The notes under the pieces were generated by a model that was not told where the DNA came from, did not search any database, and worked only from the letters and a program-made list of their open reading frames with translations. Source: Erythrobacter litoralis (GTDB lineage: Bacteria > Pseudomonadota > Alphaproteobacteria > Sphingomonadales > Sphingomonadaceae). From it: a stretch of 64,000 nucleotides of DNA. Positions 1 through 9,709 of this stretch are shown here, in pieces. Numbering within the stretch: the first letter of the stretch is position 1; the number at the start of each line of letters is the position of its first letter. A program made the position numbers and the translations under genes. Location of the stretch: NCBI RefSeq assembly GCF_029760855.1, contig NZ_SOSI01000005.1, positions 186,001 through 250,000 on the forward strand. The letters are read 5' to 3'.

Positions 1-163
1 TGGTGGTGATCAGCGGCATCGCGCCGTCAGCCAGATCGAACCGCAGAGTCGTCCCGAACACGGAGCGCGTGCCGATGCCGGTGCGGTCCACCCGCTCGTC
101 GCCCTCGTTCCAGATGCGCCGCATAAGGTCGAGATATTGCTGTTCGTAATGCTCTGTCGCCAC
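1..163 (-). CDS. thyA: thymidylate synthase ThyA, N-terminal part (runs off left edge)
   Basis: This is the 5' end of a gene that leaves the window on the left. It starts at a GTG whose first base is 163, preceded by an AAGGGGCGG-like ribosome site. The roughly 54 visible residues begin [18 protein letters not shown] and continue through [11 protein letters not shown], which is the N-terminal folate/dUMP-binding signature of ThyA, the enzyme that methylates dUMP to dTMP using methylene-tetrahydrofolate. The active-site cysteine lies outside the window. Identity is confident from the RTGxGT motif; the start codon is likely but not certain. Confidence 0.9.
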   Translation of the reverse strand, partial: MATEHYEQQYLDLMRRIWNEGDERVDRTGIGTRSVFGTTLRFDLADGAMPLITT

Positions 164-282
164 GCCCGCCCCTTATCCCGCTTTGCCACGAAATGCCCGC
201 TTGCACGTATAGCAATCCACACCTATAGGCCGCCCCTGCCTCGCACCCGCAGGCTTGTTTTCAAGCAGCGGGCCGATCCGGT

Positions 283-359
283 CGGGGAGTAGCTCAGCCT
301 GGTAGAGCACTGTCTTCGGGAGGCAGGGGCCGGAGGTTCGAATCCTCTCTCCCCGACCA
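283..359 (+). tRNA. tRNA-Pro (anticodon CGG)
   Basis: A full cloverleaf can be folded by eye. The acceptor stem CGGGGAG pairs with CTCCCCG, the D arm is GCTC/GAGC, and the anticodon stem CTGTC/GGCAG carries the loop TTCGGGA with CGG at positions 34-36. G at position 37 is normal for tRNA-Pro. The T arm is GGAGG-TTCGAAT-CCTCT. The discriminator A is followed by an encoded CCA. It reads codon CCG. Confidence 0.95.
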
Positions 360-411
360 ATACTTTTACGCATATCCGTCATCACGGCGATCGGCGCTTC
401 CCCCCGAAGCG

Positions 412-1617
412 TCAGATCGCGGTCGTGTCTGGCGTCAATTTGGCGAAGCGCAGGACGAGGTAGCCGGCGATTGCCGCGACCACCGAGCCGGCGAGCACGC
501 CGACGCGCACCAGATCGAGCGTGGCGGGATCGGGAAAGGCAAGGCCGCCGATGAACAGGCTCATGGTGAAACCGATGCCGCACAGCAGCGACAGGCCGTA
601 AATGTGCATCCAGTTCGCATTCTCCGGCAGCGGCGCGAGGCCGCCCTTCACCGCGGCGTAGATTGCCCCAAAAATGCCGATCTGCTTCCCGACTACCAAG
701 CCGAGCGCGATGCCTAAAGGAAGCGGCGAGACCAGCGCGGCGGGACTCATCCCGCCGAGCGCCACACCTGCATTGAAGAACCCGAACAGCGGGATCACGC
801 CGAACGCGATCCACGGGTGCAGCCCATGCTCAAGGCGATGCAGCGGCGAGGAATGCTCAGCCTCGCCCTCACCCAAACGCTTCGCATTCGCCAGCGGTAT
901 CGTCAGCGCCACGGCGACGCCTGCCAGCGTCGCGTGGACGCCCGACAGCAGCACCGCGACCCATACGCCAAGGCCGATTGCCGCGTAGATCCAAAGATTG
1001 CGAATGCCCATCAGGTTGAGCGTGACCAGCACCACCACGCCCGCCACGCCGATGCCGAGCGGCAGCAGGGCAAGGTCCGCCGTGTAGAAGATCGCGATGA
1101 TCGCCACGGCCACCAGATCGTCGATCACCGCAATGGCCGTCAGCAGCACCTTCAAGGAAAGCGGGGCACGGCTGCCCAAGAGCGCCAGGATGCCTAGCGC
1201 GAAGGCGATGTCCGTCGCTGCAGGGATGGCCCAGCCGCGCGCCAGTTCCGGATCGCTGCCCGCCACCAGCATGAACACGATTGCCGGAACCGCAACGCCG
1301 CCGCCGGCCGCGAGCGCGGGAAGGATACGCGAGGCCGCGGTAGAGAGCTGGCCTTCCAGAAACTCGCGCTTGATCTCGAGCCCCACCAGCAGGAAGAACA
1401 GCGCCATCAGCCCGTCATTGATCCAGTACGACAGGGTGAGCGGCCCGATATAACTGGCCTTTGCAGCAAAATATCCATCGGCAAACGGCGAGTTCGCCAC
1501 CACCAAAGCGGCCACAGCCGCCGCCATCAGCAGGATGCCGCCCGCCGCCTCGATCTTCACGAACTCGCGCAGCGCATCGCGGACAGGGGCGGGAACAAGT
1601 CTCTTGATGGGGCTCAT
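412..1617 (-). CDS. nhaA: Na+/H+ antiporter NhaA
   Basis: A 401-residue inner-membrane protein with about 12 hydrophobic segments, the usual NhaA length. It exchanges Na+ (or Li+) for protons for pH and salt homeostasis. The signature AATDIAFALGILALLG (holding the Asp of the unwound helix IV) is followed by the paired aspartates of AIAVIDDLVAVAI that bind the ion in helix V. The early motif FFLLVGLEIKREFLEGQL is also typical. The start ATG at 1617 gives a short polar N terminus (MSPIKRLVPAP) before the first segment. It converges on the tRNA-Pro gene. An antiporter of this class fits a marine or salt-exposed host. Confidence 0.95.
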   Translation of the reverse strand: MSPIKRLVPAPVRDALREFVKIEAAGGILLMAAAVAALVVANSPFADGYFAAKASYIGPLTLSYWINDGLMALFFLLVGLEIKREFLEGQLSTAASRILPALAAGGGVAVPAIVFMLVAGSDPELARGWAIPAATDIAFALGILALLGSRAPLSLKVLLTAIAVIDDLVAVAIIAIFYTADLALLPLGIGVAGVVVLVTLNLMGIRNLWIYAAIGLGVWVAVLLSGVHATLAGVAVALTIPLANAKRLGEGEAEHSSPLHRLEHGLHPWIAFGVIPLFGFFNAGVALGGMSPAALVSPLPLGIALGLVVGKQIGIFGAIYAAVKGGLAPLPENANWMHIYGLSLLCGIGFTMSLFIGGLAFPDPATLDLVRVGVLAGSVVAAIAGYLVLRFAKLTPDTTAI

Positions 1618-2054
1618 GCGGTCCTTCGGGTTTATGCCCCGGCTAACTCGCCGAAGCTCTCAAGCGGTGAGTGAATACTGCGCTAACGATTTGCCGCAAC
1701 CATCGCAGGCGTACAAATTTCGAAATCGAATTTCATGAACCGCGATGGGATTAACGAACTTTCGCACATTTCGGTTTGCCGAATTTTATACGCAGAGATA
1801 CCTATGACGATCTTAGCAAATTCGCACGGCGACACCTCGCCGAGGCTGACTTCCTAACATCTTTGCAAGGAACTCGATCAAAGAGTTTAATCCTCAGAAA
1901 ACCTTGCTCATCTTCGCCTGATTCGCGTGCAAGTTGGTTATTAATTTCGGAACAGGTTCCCGGTCCGCCACCGAAAAAGCTTCTCGATCAGACGGTTCCG
2001 TAAATTCACGTAGACCCTAACCAGTCATTTACAATTTTCGTGCACCTTGAGGGC
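1618..2054. promoter_or_regulatory. intergenic promoter region between nhaA and the DUF11 operon
   Basis: About 437 bp of AT-richer sequence separates the divergently transcribed nhaA and the secreted-protein operon, so promoters for both must lie here. A near-palindrome (AAATTTCGA, one base, ATCGAATTT) sits at 1715-1733 and could be an operator. A 75-codon open frame at 1776-2003 has no recognisable content and no good ribosome site, so I do not call it a gene. I cannot assign -35/-10 boxes with confidence. Confidence 0.4.
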
Positions 2055-3029
2055 ATGACAAAACGCCGCCTCTCAAGTTCGCTCCGTTTACTGCCTTTCA
2101 TCGCGATAGTCGCAGCGACTCCTGCGCTTGCCGGCGGCGTGCCCGCCGGTTCGATTATCGAGAACACGGCTTCCGCCACGTACGATGACAGCGGCGTCGA
2201 ACGTACGGTGTCGTCCAACACCGTGGAGGTGATGGTCGAAGAGCTACTCGACGTAACGGTCACGTCGCAGGACGGTAGCGCGGTGTCGATCGGAAGCGGG
2301 TCGGCCGTTCTGACCTATGAGCTGACCAATACGGGTAACGGACCCGAAGCTTTCATTCTTACCGCCGACCCTGCACGAACCGGTAACGATTTCGACCCAA
2401 CCGTTACGGGAATCGCCTACGACACGAACGGCAACGGGATTTATGACGAGGGCGTCGACCTACTTCTCGGGGCGGACAATCGCACGCCTGTTCTAAACGC
2501 CGACGACACATTGACCGTCTTTATCCTTGTCGACACACCGGCAGGCGTCAACGATGGCCAAACAGCGAGCGTCAATCTGCTCGTCCAAGCGGCAACCGGT
2601 ACCGGGCAGCCAGGCACAGCCTTCCCCGGCCAGGGTGAAGGCGGCAGCGACGCCATCGTCGGTGCGACCAGTGCCGATGACGATGCCGATGGTCAGCTCA
2701 CCGCTGCGGTCGCGGCGGTGACGCTTTCGAAAAGCGCCGTCGTCTCCGATCCGTTCGGCGGAAACGAAGTGGTTCCCGGAGCAACCGTTACCTTCACCAT
2801 CGTTGCGAATGTCACAGGGACCGGCTCGTTCGACGCCTTCACCATCAACGATCGGATCCCCGATTTCACGACCTACAGCCCCGGCACACTAACTTTTGGT
2901 GGAGCATCCTTGACGGATGGCGCCGACGGGGATGCCGGCTCGGTCGGCAGTAACGGCGTCTCCGTCAATCTCGGCACCGTCACCTCTGGCAACAGCTACG
3001 CCGTCTCGTTCGACGTCGTTGTCAACTGA
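2055..3029 (+). CDS. secreted DUF11-type repeat protein (operon gene 1)
   Basis: A 324-residue exported protein. ATG at 2055 is preferred over an upstream in-frame GTG at 2040 because it follows GAGGG and directly begins a classical signal peptide (MTKRRLSSSLRLL, hydrophobic core, PALAGG near residue 25). The mature part has two beta-rich segments like DUF11 'conserved repeat' domains. One begins near SIIENTASATYDD, the other near VTLSKSAVVSDPFGG and ends in VSFDVVVN. No catalytic motif is visible. It leads a co-directional five-gene run to 11247 whose products all have signal peptides. Its role is unknown; a surface or adhesion structure is an inference. Confidence 0.75.
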   Translation: MTKRRLSSSLRLLPFIAIVAATPALAGGVPAGSIIENTASATYDDSGVERTVSSNTVEVMVEELLDVTVTSQDGSAVSIGSGSAVLTYELTNTGNGPEAFILTADPARTGNDFDPTVTGIAYDTNGNGIYDEGVDLLLGADNRTPVLNADDTLTVFILVDTPAGVNDGQTASVNLLVQAATGTGQPGTAFPGQGEGGSDAIVGATSADDDADGQLTAAVAAVTLSKSAVVSDPFGGNEVVPGATVTFTIVANVTGTGSFDAFTINDRIPDFTTYSPGTLTFGGASLTDGADGDAGSVGSNGVSVNLGTVTSGNSYAVSFDVVVN

Positions 3030-3065
3030 CCCTTCTCTGTGTTTTTGTAATTGCGTGAGAACATC

Positions 3066-3536
3066 ATGAATAGTCGTTACATCCTCGGTCTCGCTCTTGC
3101 CATTACCGGCTTCGGTTTTGCGCCCGTCGCTGCCGCACAGGATCGCATCCAGCTGGATAGCGAAGTCGAGGTCGAACGCACCAAGAGCGAAGGCGGGCAA
3201 ACGAAGGTCGACTACTTGCCGCCGGTCGGCGTGGTTCCCGGGGACCGGCTTCGTTTCACGACCGGTTACGATAATCGCGGAAGCACTGCCGCAGAAAATT
3301 TCGTCGTAACCAACCCGCTTCCCGAGGCTGTCGCCCTCGCCAAGAACGAAGATGCGTTTGTGGTGTCGGTCGATCAGGGGCAGACCTTCGGCACACTCGC
3401 AGAGCTGCAAATCAAAGAAACGACAGGTGAATACCGAGCCGCCGAGCTCACCGACGTGACCCACATCCGCTGGACGCTGGAACGCGTCGCTCCGGGTGAA
3501 ACCGGCACTCTCACCTACTTCGGTATCGTCCGCTAA
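3066..3536 (+). CDS. small secreted DUF11-like protein (operon gene 2)
   Basis: A 156-residue protein with a clear signal peptide (MNSRYILGLALAITGFGFA, cut after VAAAQ). ATG at 3066 is preferred to an in-frame TTG at 3051. The mature domain includes VEVERTKSEGGQTKVDYLPP and then VVPGDRLRFTTGYDNRGST, the pattern of a single DUF11-type immunoglobulin-like domain (a 'pGd.l.yt...N.G' element). It ends in TGTLTYFGIVR. It lies 36 bp after gene 1 and 68 bp before gene 3. It may be the single-domain partner or periplasmic component of the larger paralogues; function not known. Confidence 0.7.
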   Translation: MNSRYILGLALAITGFGFAPVAAAQDRIQLDSEVEVERTKSEGGQTKVDYLPPVGVVPGDRLRFTTGYDNRGSTAAENFVVTNPLPEAVALAKNEDAFVVSVDQGQTFGTLAELQIKETTGEYRAAELTDVTHIRWTLERVAPGETGTLTYFGIVR

Positions 3537-3604
3537 AAACGGAGGAAAGCGCCACCGGTCGCGGGCGCGAAAGCTGCGATCAGACCAATAGAAGGTTCGA
3601 GGAA

Positions 3605-4651
3605 ATGATACGCACCAGCAAGCTGCTGGGCGCGGCGAGCATCGTCACGCTTGCCGCACTCGGCGCGACCCCGGCATTCGCCGACGGAACCGGGGCCGGA
3701 ACGACCATTCAGAACACCGTCACCGTCTCGTACTCGGTTGGCGGCGTCGCACAGAACGATCAGCAAGCGACCGACCAGTTCGTCGTCGACCGCAAGATCA
3801 ATCTGACCGTGGCAGAAGTCGGCGGAACGCAGACCGTCGTGTCGCCCGGCGCGACGCAGCAGGTCACGACGTTTCGCGTCACCAACCTGTCGAACGATAC
3901 GGCGGACTTCGCCCTTTCGGTCGCCCAACAGGCAGGCGGTCCCGGCGCGTTCGGCGGCACGGACAATTTCAATACGACAGGAGAAACGATCTACATCGAT
4001 ACCGACAATGATGGCGATTGGGCAGACGAAACGCCGGTCAGCTATATCGATGAACTCGCTCCCGATCAGAGCCGGACGGTCTTCGTCGTATCGAACGTTC
4101 CGCTGAACCAGGTTTCCGGCGATGTCGCATCGGTCGTCCTGACGGCGACCGCCCATGCCGGCGGCACGGCAGGCAGCCAAGGCGCCCTGCTCACCACCTC
4201 CGCGAACAACACGGCCAATACGGTCGATACCGTGCTCGCCGACGGCGCAGGACGCACCGACGCGCAGTATGATGGTCGGTTCTCCGCCGCCGACGACTAT
4301 ATCGTCTCGGCTGCGGCGTTGACCGTCCTGAAAACAAGCTCGGTTGTCCAGGACCCTGTCAGCGGGACCAACAATCCCAAGGCCATTCCCGGCGCCATCG
4401 TGCAGTACTGCATTTCTGTCACGAACGCCGCCGGCAGTGCGACAGCCGCCGGCGTCAACGTCGTCGACGATGTGCCCGCCGGCCTGACCTACACCGCAAC
4501 GAACTTCCCGGTGCGCACCAACAGCACAAGTTGCGATGTTGCGGGCGCCACGGACACGGGTTCATTCTCGGGCACGCGGGTTTCCGGCACGCTCGCCAAC
4601 ATCGCCGGCGGCGAAACGCGTACGCTCATCTTTCAGGCCGTCATCGACTGA
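3605..4651 (+). CDS. secreted DUF11-type repeat protein (operon gene 3)
   Basis: A 348-residue exported protein; the signal peptide MIRTSKLLGAASIVTLAALG ends near PAFADG. The mature N terminus (TTIQNTVTVSYSVGG) is clearly related to that of gene 1 (SIIENTASATYDDSG), and a C-terminal DUF11 domain begins near LTVLKTSSVVQDP and ends RTLIFQAVID. Its layout parallels gene 1, so the two are probably tandem paralogues. An AGAAGG element precedes the ATG by about 9 bases. The stop is only 12 bp before gene 4, so co-transcription is likely. Function unknown. Confidence 0.75.
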   Translation: MIRTSKLLGAASIVTLAALGATPAFADGTGAGTTIQNTVTVSYSVGGVAQNDQQATDQFVVDRKINLTVAEVGGTQTVVSPGATQQVTTFRVTNLSNDTADFALSVAQQAGGPGAFGGTDNFNTTGETIYIDTDNDGDWADETPVSYIDELAPDQSRTVFVVSNVPLNQVSGDVASVVLTATAHAGGTAGSQGALLTTSANNTANTVDTVLADGAGRTDAQYDGRFSAADDYIVSAAALTVLKTSSVVQDPVSGTNNPKAIPGAIVQYCISVTNAAGSATAAGVNVVDDVPAGLTYTATNFPVRTNSTSCDVAGATDTGSFSGTRVSGTLANIAGGETRTLIFQAVID

Positions 4652-4663
4652 TTTCGGCTACCC

Positions 4664-7600
4664 ATGGCTATCGGGCGGAACCTTCTACGAGCGGCTGTGA
4701 CATTCCTCGGAATGGCGCAGCTGCTCGCCGTGGTTCCGGCCGAAGCGCAATCCCCCGCTGCCGAACGCACAATTGTGAACACGGCCGAAGCCGCCTGGCG
4801 GTCGAGCGAAGGGGCGGGACGCGCGACTTCCAACACCATCCGTCTTCCGATCGCGAACGATGTCACCTCGATCGGAAGCTATATTGCGTCTCCGAACGGC
4901 GGCGTTCGGTACTCCATTACACAGCCGCGATGCGGTGCGGCACCCATCGATATCTCTGCTGCAGCTCTGCAATCGGCCGCGCCGACGCAAACGGCTCTGG
5001 TCGAATCGACGAAAGTCCGGATCGGCGATACGCTGTTCTTCCGCGTTCACGATCGCAGCGCGAACCGGGATCCTAACGCAATCGATTCTATCGAGGTCAT
5101 CGTAGCGGCGCCCTCTGGCGACGAAGAGCGACTGACGATCTTCGAAACCGGCGAAAATACGGGAGACTTCGTCGGAGGTATCCGGACAAGCAATGCGAGC
5201 AACGCGCCGGTAGCAGGCGATTGCACGCTCGATCTCGAAATCGGTAACGACATCACGGTTTCGTATCTAAGACAGGATGGACAACCTCGCCTATCGGCCC
5301 GCGTATCCGCGTTTGTCCGACCTTCCGGGTTTGTCTTCGACAGCCGTGACGGGATGCTCGTGAACGGGGCCCAGGTCACGCTCATCGACGAGACGACGGG
5401 TCGGCCTGCAACCCTGTTCGCAGAAGATGGCATTACGCCTTGGCCTTCCACGGTCGTAACGGGCAGCGCCATAGCCTTGCCGAACGGCACGGCCGTTCCT
5501 CTCGCGGATGGCGAATATGTTTTCCCCCTCGTTGGCACTGGCTCATATCGCCTGATCGTCGAAGCGCCCGCGCCGTACCGCGGCCCGTCGGAGATGAATC
5601 CGAGCGACCTCGCAGGCCTCAGGGGACCCGGCGGCGATCCCTTCTTCGTTGCTGATGCCTCCTACGCTGCGCCTTTTTTCACGACGGAAGGTGATGCGGT
5701 CGAATTCGACATCCCGCTGGACCGGGACTTCACTGCGCTTTCGATTTCGAAAACCGCGTCGCGCCAGGTCGCCGCGCCAGGCGATGTCGTCGTGTTTTCG
5801 GTGATCGTCGGTAACCCCGATAGTTTCGGACCGCGCCGGGACGTGATTGTTACCGATACGCCCTCGCCCTGGTTGCGTTTGCGCCGAGACAGCGTGCGCA
5901 TCGACGGAGAAAAGGACGAGGATGCCGTTACGGTTTCGCCGGACGGTCGCACCATACGCTTTAATCTGGAGGAAATCGCGCCAAACGCCGTTCGCCGCCT
6001 GACCTACGCGATGAATGTTCGGGAGGATGCGCCTCAAGGGGCCATCGAAAACCGTGCTAGCGTAGAAGATCGTTCGGACGAGATTGCCACGGCTGTCGCA
6101 ACCATACGAGTACAGCGCGATGTCATCGCCGACCGCATGACGCTGATCGGGCGTATCACCGAAGGAGATTGCTCGTTGCCCGACAACCGTCGTGGCATTC
6201 CCGGGGTCCGCGTCCTGCTGGAAGACGGCAGCTTCGCAATCACCGATATCGATGGTCGTTACCATTTCGAAGGTTTGATCCCCGGCACCCATGTCGTGCA
6301 GGCGCAGGAGCGGACCCTTCCGGAAGGGGGCCGGTTTGTCGATTGCAGCCGATCGACGGCGAATGCCGGTGCCACGAATTCTCGCTTCGTGCGTGGACAG
6401 GGCGGAAGCCTCGTTGTCGCAGATTTTCATGCGATCCTGCCCTCCGATTGGTCTCCGCCCGTGGCTGAAGCCAACGTCGATGCGCGCGATGATGCACAGG
6501 CTGCGGGTGCCGATATCGACTGGATTGCCATCGGCGACGGACCGACCGACTTTCTCTTTCCCGAGGTCGGCCACAACCCGCGCGCACCCGCCATCCGGGT
6601 CGCGATACGGCATCGGCTTGGCGAAAAGGTCGAGCTGACCGCGAACGGGGAAAACGTCGATCCGCTGGCGTTCGACGGTATCCGTAAATCCGCCGATGGC
6701 ACCTATGCGGTAAGCGTTTGGCGCGCCGTCGCCTTGAAATCGGAGCAGACTGAGTTGAGAGCGGCCGTTCTCGCCGCCGACGGATCGAAAACAGTCGAAT
6801 TAACCCGCATCGTCGATTTCGCCGCTGCACCGGCAAGAGCGCAGATCGTCGCCGATCGCTCGAACCTCGTCGCCGATGGACGGAGCCGGCCGGTAATCGC
6901 GGTTCGCATTACCGACCGCAAGGGTCGGCCGGTGCGCAACGGCGTGAGCGGCAGCGTGTCGATCAATGCTCCTTACGAAAGTGCGCAGGCCATCGAAGCA
7001 ATGCAGCTACGTCAGCTCACCGGTCTCGGCGGGGCAAGTCCGACATGGACCGTCGAAGGTGACGACGGCATCGCCCTGATCTCTCTAGCGCCGACAATGG
7101 TCAGCGGGCCGCTGCATCTGACTTTTGAATTCACCGATCGTCAGATTACCCGCAGGCATGAACTGGAAAGCTGGATTGTCCCTGGCGATCAGGAATGGAC
7201 GGTCGTCGGCCTCGTCGAAGGCTCCGCCGGAGCGCGGTCCGTCGCAGATAACATGCAGCGCTCCGGCCGGTTCGACAGCGATCTTGGCGAGGATGCGAGG
7301 GTCGCTCTTTACGTGAAAGGCCGGGTCCTCGGCAAATTCCTCGTGACGGCCGCGTATGACAGCGCAAAGCAACGCGAAGAAGAACGGCTCGGCGGCGCGA
7401 TCGATCCGAACGCTTACTACACCGTCTATGGCGATGCTTCGGTTCGGCGCTTCGATGCGGCGAGCAGAGGCAAGCTATATGTGCGGGTGGAGACGGACAC
7501 GTTCTATGCCATCTATGGCGATTTTCGCACGGGCTTCGACCAGACGGATCTTGCGCGATACGACCGTGCCGCGACCGGTATCAAGGCAGAAGGCCGGTTC

Positions 7601-9709
7601 GGTGCCTTGCATGTGCAGGGTTTCGCCGCCGATACCACCACCCGGTTCCGTCGCGACGAAATCCAAGGTAGCGGCCTCTCGGGCCCCTACCGCCTTTCGG
7701 ACCGCCGGATCGTCGTCAATTCCGAACGCGTAGTAATCGAGACACGCGACCGTTTCCGCTCCGAACTTATCGTAGAGCGTCGTGAACTCGAACGGTTCGT
7801 CGACTACGATATCGACCTTCTCTCGGGCACGATCACATTCAAGCAACCCGTGCTCAGCCGGGATTTCGCTCTCAATCCGCAGTTTATCGTGATCGATTAC
7901 GAAATCGACGACCTGGTCGGCACGGGCAAGCTGAACGCCGGTATTCGCGGTTCCGTGACCGCGACCGACGGCGACCTTCGCCTCGGCGCCAGCGCGATAT
8001 CGGATCAAGGCGACGGGGACCGTACCGATATGATCGCGGCCGACCTCCGCAGCCGGCTTGGCGACCAGACCGAACTGCGTGCAGAAATCGGTGCCAGCAT
8101 CCGCGAAGGCGCGACCGCCGTCGCATGGCAAGTCGAAGCCACTCATCTCAGCGGGCAGCTCGACCTGCTTGCCTATGCCCGCAGCATCGAAGACGGATAC
8201 GGGGTCGGCCAGCAAAACGCCGTGGAACGTGGTCGGACCAAATTCGGCGCCGATGCCCGCTACACGGTAAGCGAAGACTTGTCTGTGACTGGCAGCGTTT
8301 GGCGCGATGACAGCCTAACCGATGCCGCCCGGCGCAATGCTGCGCAGCTTCAGACGACGTGGCGTAATGGCGCGACCGACCTGCGTCTCGGCATCGCGCA
8401 TTTTTCCGATCGGTTTCAGGATCGATCCACCGGTTCTTCGACAGTTCTCGAAGCGGGTGCGAGCCAGCGCTTGCTCGAAAACCGGCTGGAGGTGAATGCC
8501 AGCACGAGCATCGCTCTCGAAAATACGGACTCGATTGACCTTCCCACGCGCCACCGTCTCGGTGCCCGTTATGCGGTAACCAATTCGATGCGCCTGGTCG
8601 GAGCCTACGAGGTTGCAAAGGGCGATGCGATCGATGCAAGAACGATACGCGGCGGCGTCGAACTGACACCGTGGGCGGGCGCCCGCATGAACGGTACGCT
8701 GGGGCAGCAAACCATTTCGGAATACGGGCCACGATCCTTCGCGGCGTTCGGATTGGCGCAAAGTCTACCGGTATCGCCGGAACTGACCGTCGACTTCACG
8801 CTCGACGGTAACGGGCAGATTGGCGGCGTCGATCCCGCGAAGGTCATCAACCCCCTGCACCCCGTGGCGAGCGGCGGCCATCTGAGCCAGGATGGCCAGC
8901 TTTTCGAAGATTTCTTCGCTTTCACGGCCGGTGCGAATTGGCGCAAGGATCGCTGGGCGGCGAATTTCAGAGGCGAATACCGCGATGGCGAATTGGCCGA
9001 TCGAAAGGGTCTGACCTTCGGGGCAATCCGGCAACTGGGAGAAGGCAGCGTCGTCGGTTCGGGCTTCACCTGGACAGCGGCAGATACCCAAACCGGGTCT
9101 TCGACCGAGATTTTCGACGGTGCGGTTGCCCTCGCCCATCGGCCGGAAGAGTCGCCGATCGCCCTGCTGGCGAAACTCGAGTTTCGCAGTGACGAGGTTA
9201 CGGGCGCGATTGCCGGAGAAACCGGCCCCGCCGGTCGGACCGCGCTGTTGGTGGACGGTGATGCAAAATCCCGCCGGTTGATTGGAAGCCTGTCCACGAA
9301 CTGGTCGCCGAAATCCGGGTCAGACGACGATAAAGGCTTCGCACAACGCGTGGAAATCGGCGTCTTCCTGGGCGGCCGCTACAATTTCGACAGGATCGAA
9401 GATTACGACGCTTCCGGTTTCTCGGCACTTGGCGGCTTGGACATGCGCCTGGGGATCGGAAAGCGGTTCGAAATCGGTGGCCGCGCGACGGTACGTTCGA
9501 ACCTGTCTGATGGTTACACGAAGTTTTCCGTCGGTCCTGAGCTTGGTTTCACGCCTGCCAAGAACATGTTGCTCACGATCGGCTACAACATTTCGGGGTT
9601 CAGGGACGAAGATTTCAGCGCGTCGCGAACAACCGATAAGGGGTTCTTCACCAAATTTCGTCTCAAACTGGACGCCGACAGCTTCGCCTTCCTGGGGATC
9701 AGTCGATGA
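4664..9709 (+). CDS. giant secreted protein with DUF11/Ig-like modules and predicted outer-membrane barrel
   Basis: A 1681-residue protein. In order: a signal peptide (about 1-28, VVPAEAQ); an N-terminal module beginning ERTIVNTAEAAW that matches genes 1 and 3; a beta-rich region; a DUF11 domain at about 360-460 (SISKTASRQVAAPGD); an SdrD/carboxypeptidase-regulatory-like module near 510-540 (GIPGVRVLLEDG, DIDGRYHFEGL); an invasin-like Ig module near 725-770 (DRSNLVADGRSRPVIAV); then from about residue 840 to the end a long run of alternating amphipathic strands rich in Y, R, D and G, consistent with a large outer-membrane beta-barrel. It could anchor or secrete the co-encoded DUF11 proteins; that is inference. 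The barrel is predicted from pattern only, and the protein does not end in a terminal aromatic residue. Confidence 0.7.
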   Translation: MAIGRNLLRAAVTFLGMAQLLAVVPAEAQSPAAERTIVNTAEAAWRSSEGAGRATSNTIRLPIANDVTSIGSYIASPNGGVRYSITQPRCGAAPIDISAAALQSAAPTQTALVESTKVRIGDTLFFRVHDRSANRDPNAIDSIEVIVAAPSGDEERLTIFETGENTGDFVGGIRTSNASNAPVAGDCTLDLEIGNDITVSYLRQDGQPRLSARVSAFVRPSGFVFDSRDGMLVNGAQVTLIDETTGRPATLFAEDGITPWPSTVVTGSAIALPNGTAVPLADGEYVFPLVGTGSYRLIVEAPAPYRGPSEMNPSDLAGLRGPGGDPFFVADASYAAPFFTTEGDAVEFDIPLDRDFTALSISKTASRQVAAPGDVVVFSVIVGNPDSFGPRRDVIVTDTPSPWLRLRRDSVRIDGEKDEDAVTVSPDGRTIRFNLEEIAPNAVRRLTYAMNVREDAPQGAIENRASVEDRSDEIATAVATIRVQRDVIADRMTLIGRITEGDCSLPDNRRGIPGVRVLLEDGSFAITDIDGRYHFEGLIPGTHVVQAQERTLPEGGRFVDCSRSTANAGATNSRFVRGQGGSLVVADFHAILPSDWSPPVAEANVDARDDAQAAGADIDWIAIGDGPTDFLFPEVGHNPRAPAIRVAIRHRLGEKVELTANGENVDPLAFDGIRKSADGTYAVSVWRAVALKSEQTELRAAVLAADGSKTVELTRIVDFAAAPARAQIVADRSNLVADGRSRPVIAVRITDRKGRPVRNGVSGSVSINAPYESAQAIEAMQLRQLTGLGGASPTWTVEGDDGIALISLAPTMVSGPLHLTFEFTDRQITRRHELESWIVPGDQEWTVVGLVEGSAGARSVADNMQRSGRFDSDLGEDARVALYVKGRVLGKFLVTAAYDSAKQREEERLGGAIDPNAYYTVYGDASVRRFDAASRGKLYVRVETDTFYAIYGDFRTGFDQTDLARYDRAATGIKAEGRFGALHVQGFAADTTTRFRRDEIQGSGLSGPYRLSDRRIVVNSERVVIETRDRFRSELIVERRELERFVDYDIDLLSGTITFKQPVLSRDFALNPQFIVIDYEIDDLVGTGKLNAGIRGSVTATDGDLRLGASAISDQGDGDRTDMIAADLRSRLGDQTELRAEIGASIREGATAVAWQVEATHLSGQLDLLAYARSIEDGYGVGQQNAVERGRTKFGADARYTVSEDLSVTGSVWRDDSLTDAARRNAAQLQTTWRNGATDLRLGIAHFSDRFQDRSTGSSTVLEAGASQRLLENRLEVNASTSIALENTDSIDLPTRHRLGARYAVTNSMRLVGAYEVAKGDAIDARTIRGGVELTPWAGARMNGTLGQQTISEYGPRSFAAFGLAQSLPVSPELTVDFTLDGNGQIGGVDPAKVINPLHPVASGGHLSQDGQLFEDFFAFTAGANWRKDRWAANFRGEYRDGELADRKGLTFGAIRQLGEGSVVGSGFTWTAADTQTGSSTEIFDGAVALAHRPEESPIALLAKLEFRSDEVTGAIAGETGPAGRTALLVDGDAKSRRLIGSLSTNWSPKSGSDDDKGFAQRVEIGVFLGGRYNFDRIEDYDASGFSALGGLDMRLGIGKRFEIGGRATVRSNLSDGYTKFSVGPELGFTPAKNMLLTIGYNISGFRDEDFSASRTTDKGFFTKFRLKLDADSFAFLGISR

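Noticed and set aside
1776..2003. A 75-codon frame upstream of the DUF11 operon
   Set aside because: No ribosome site, no composition typical of coding sequence in this genome, and no recognisable content.
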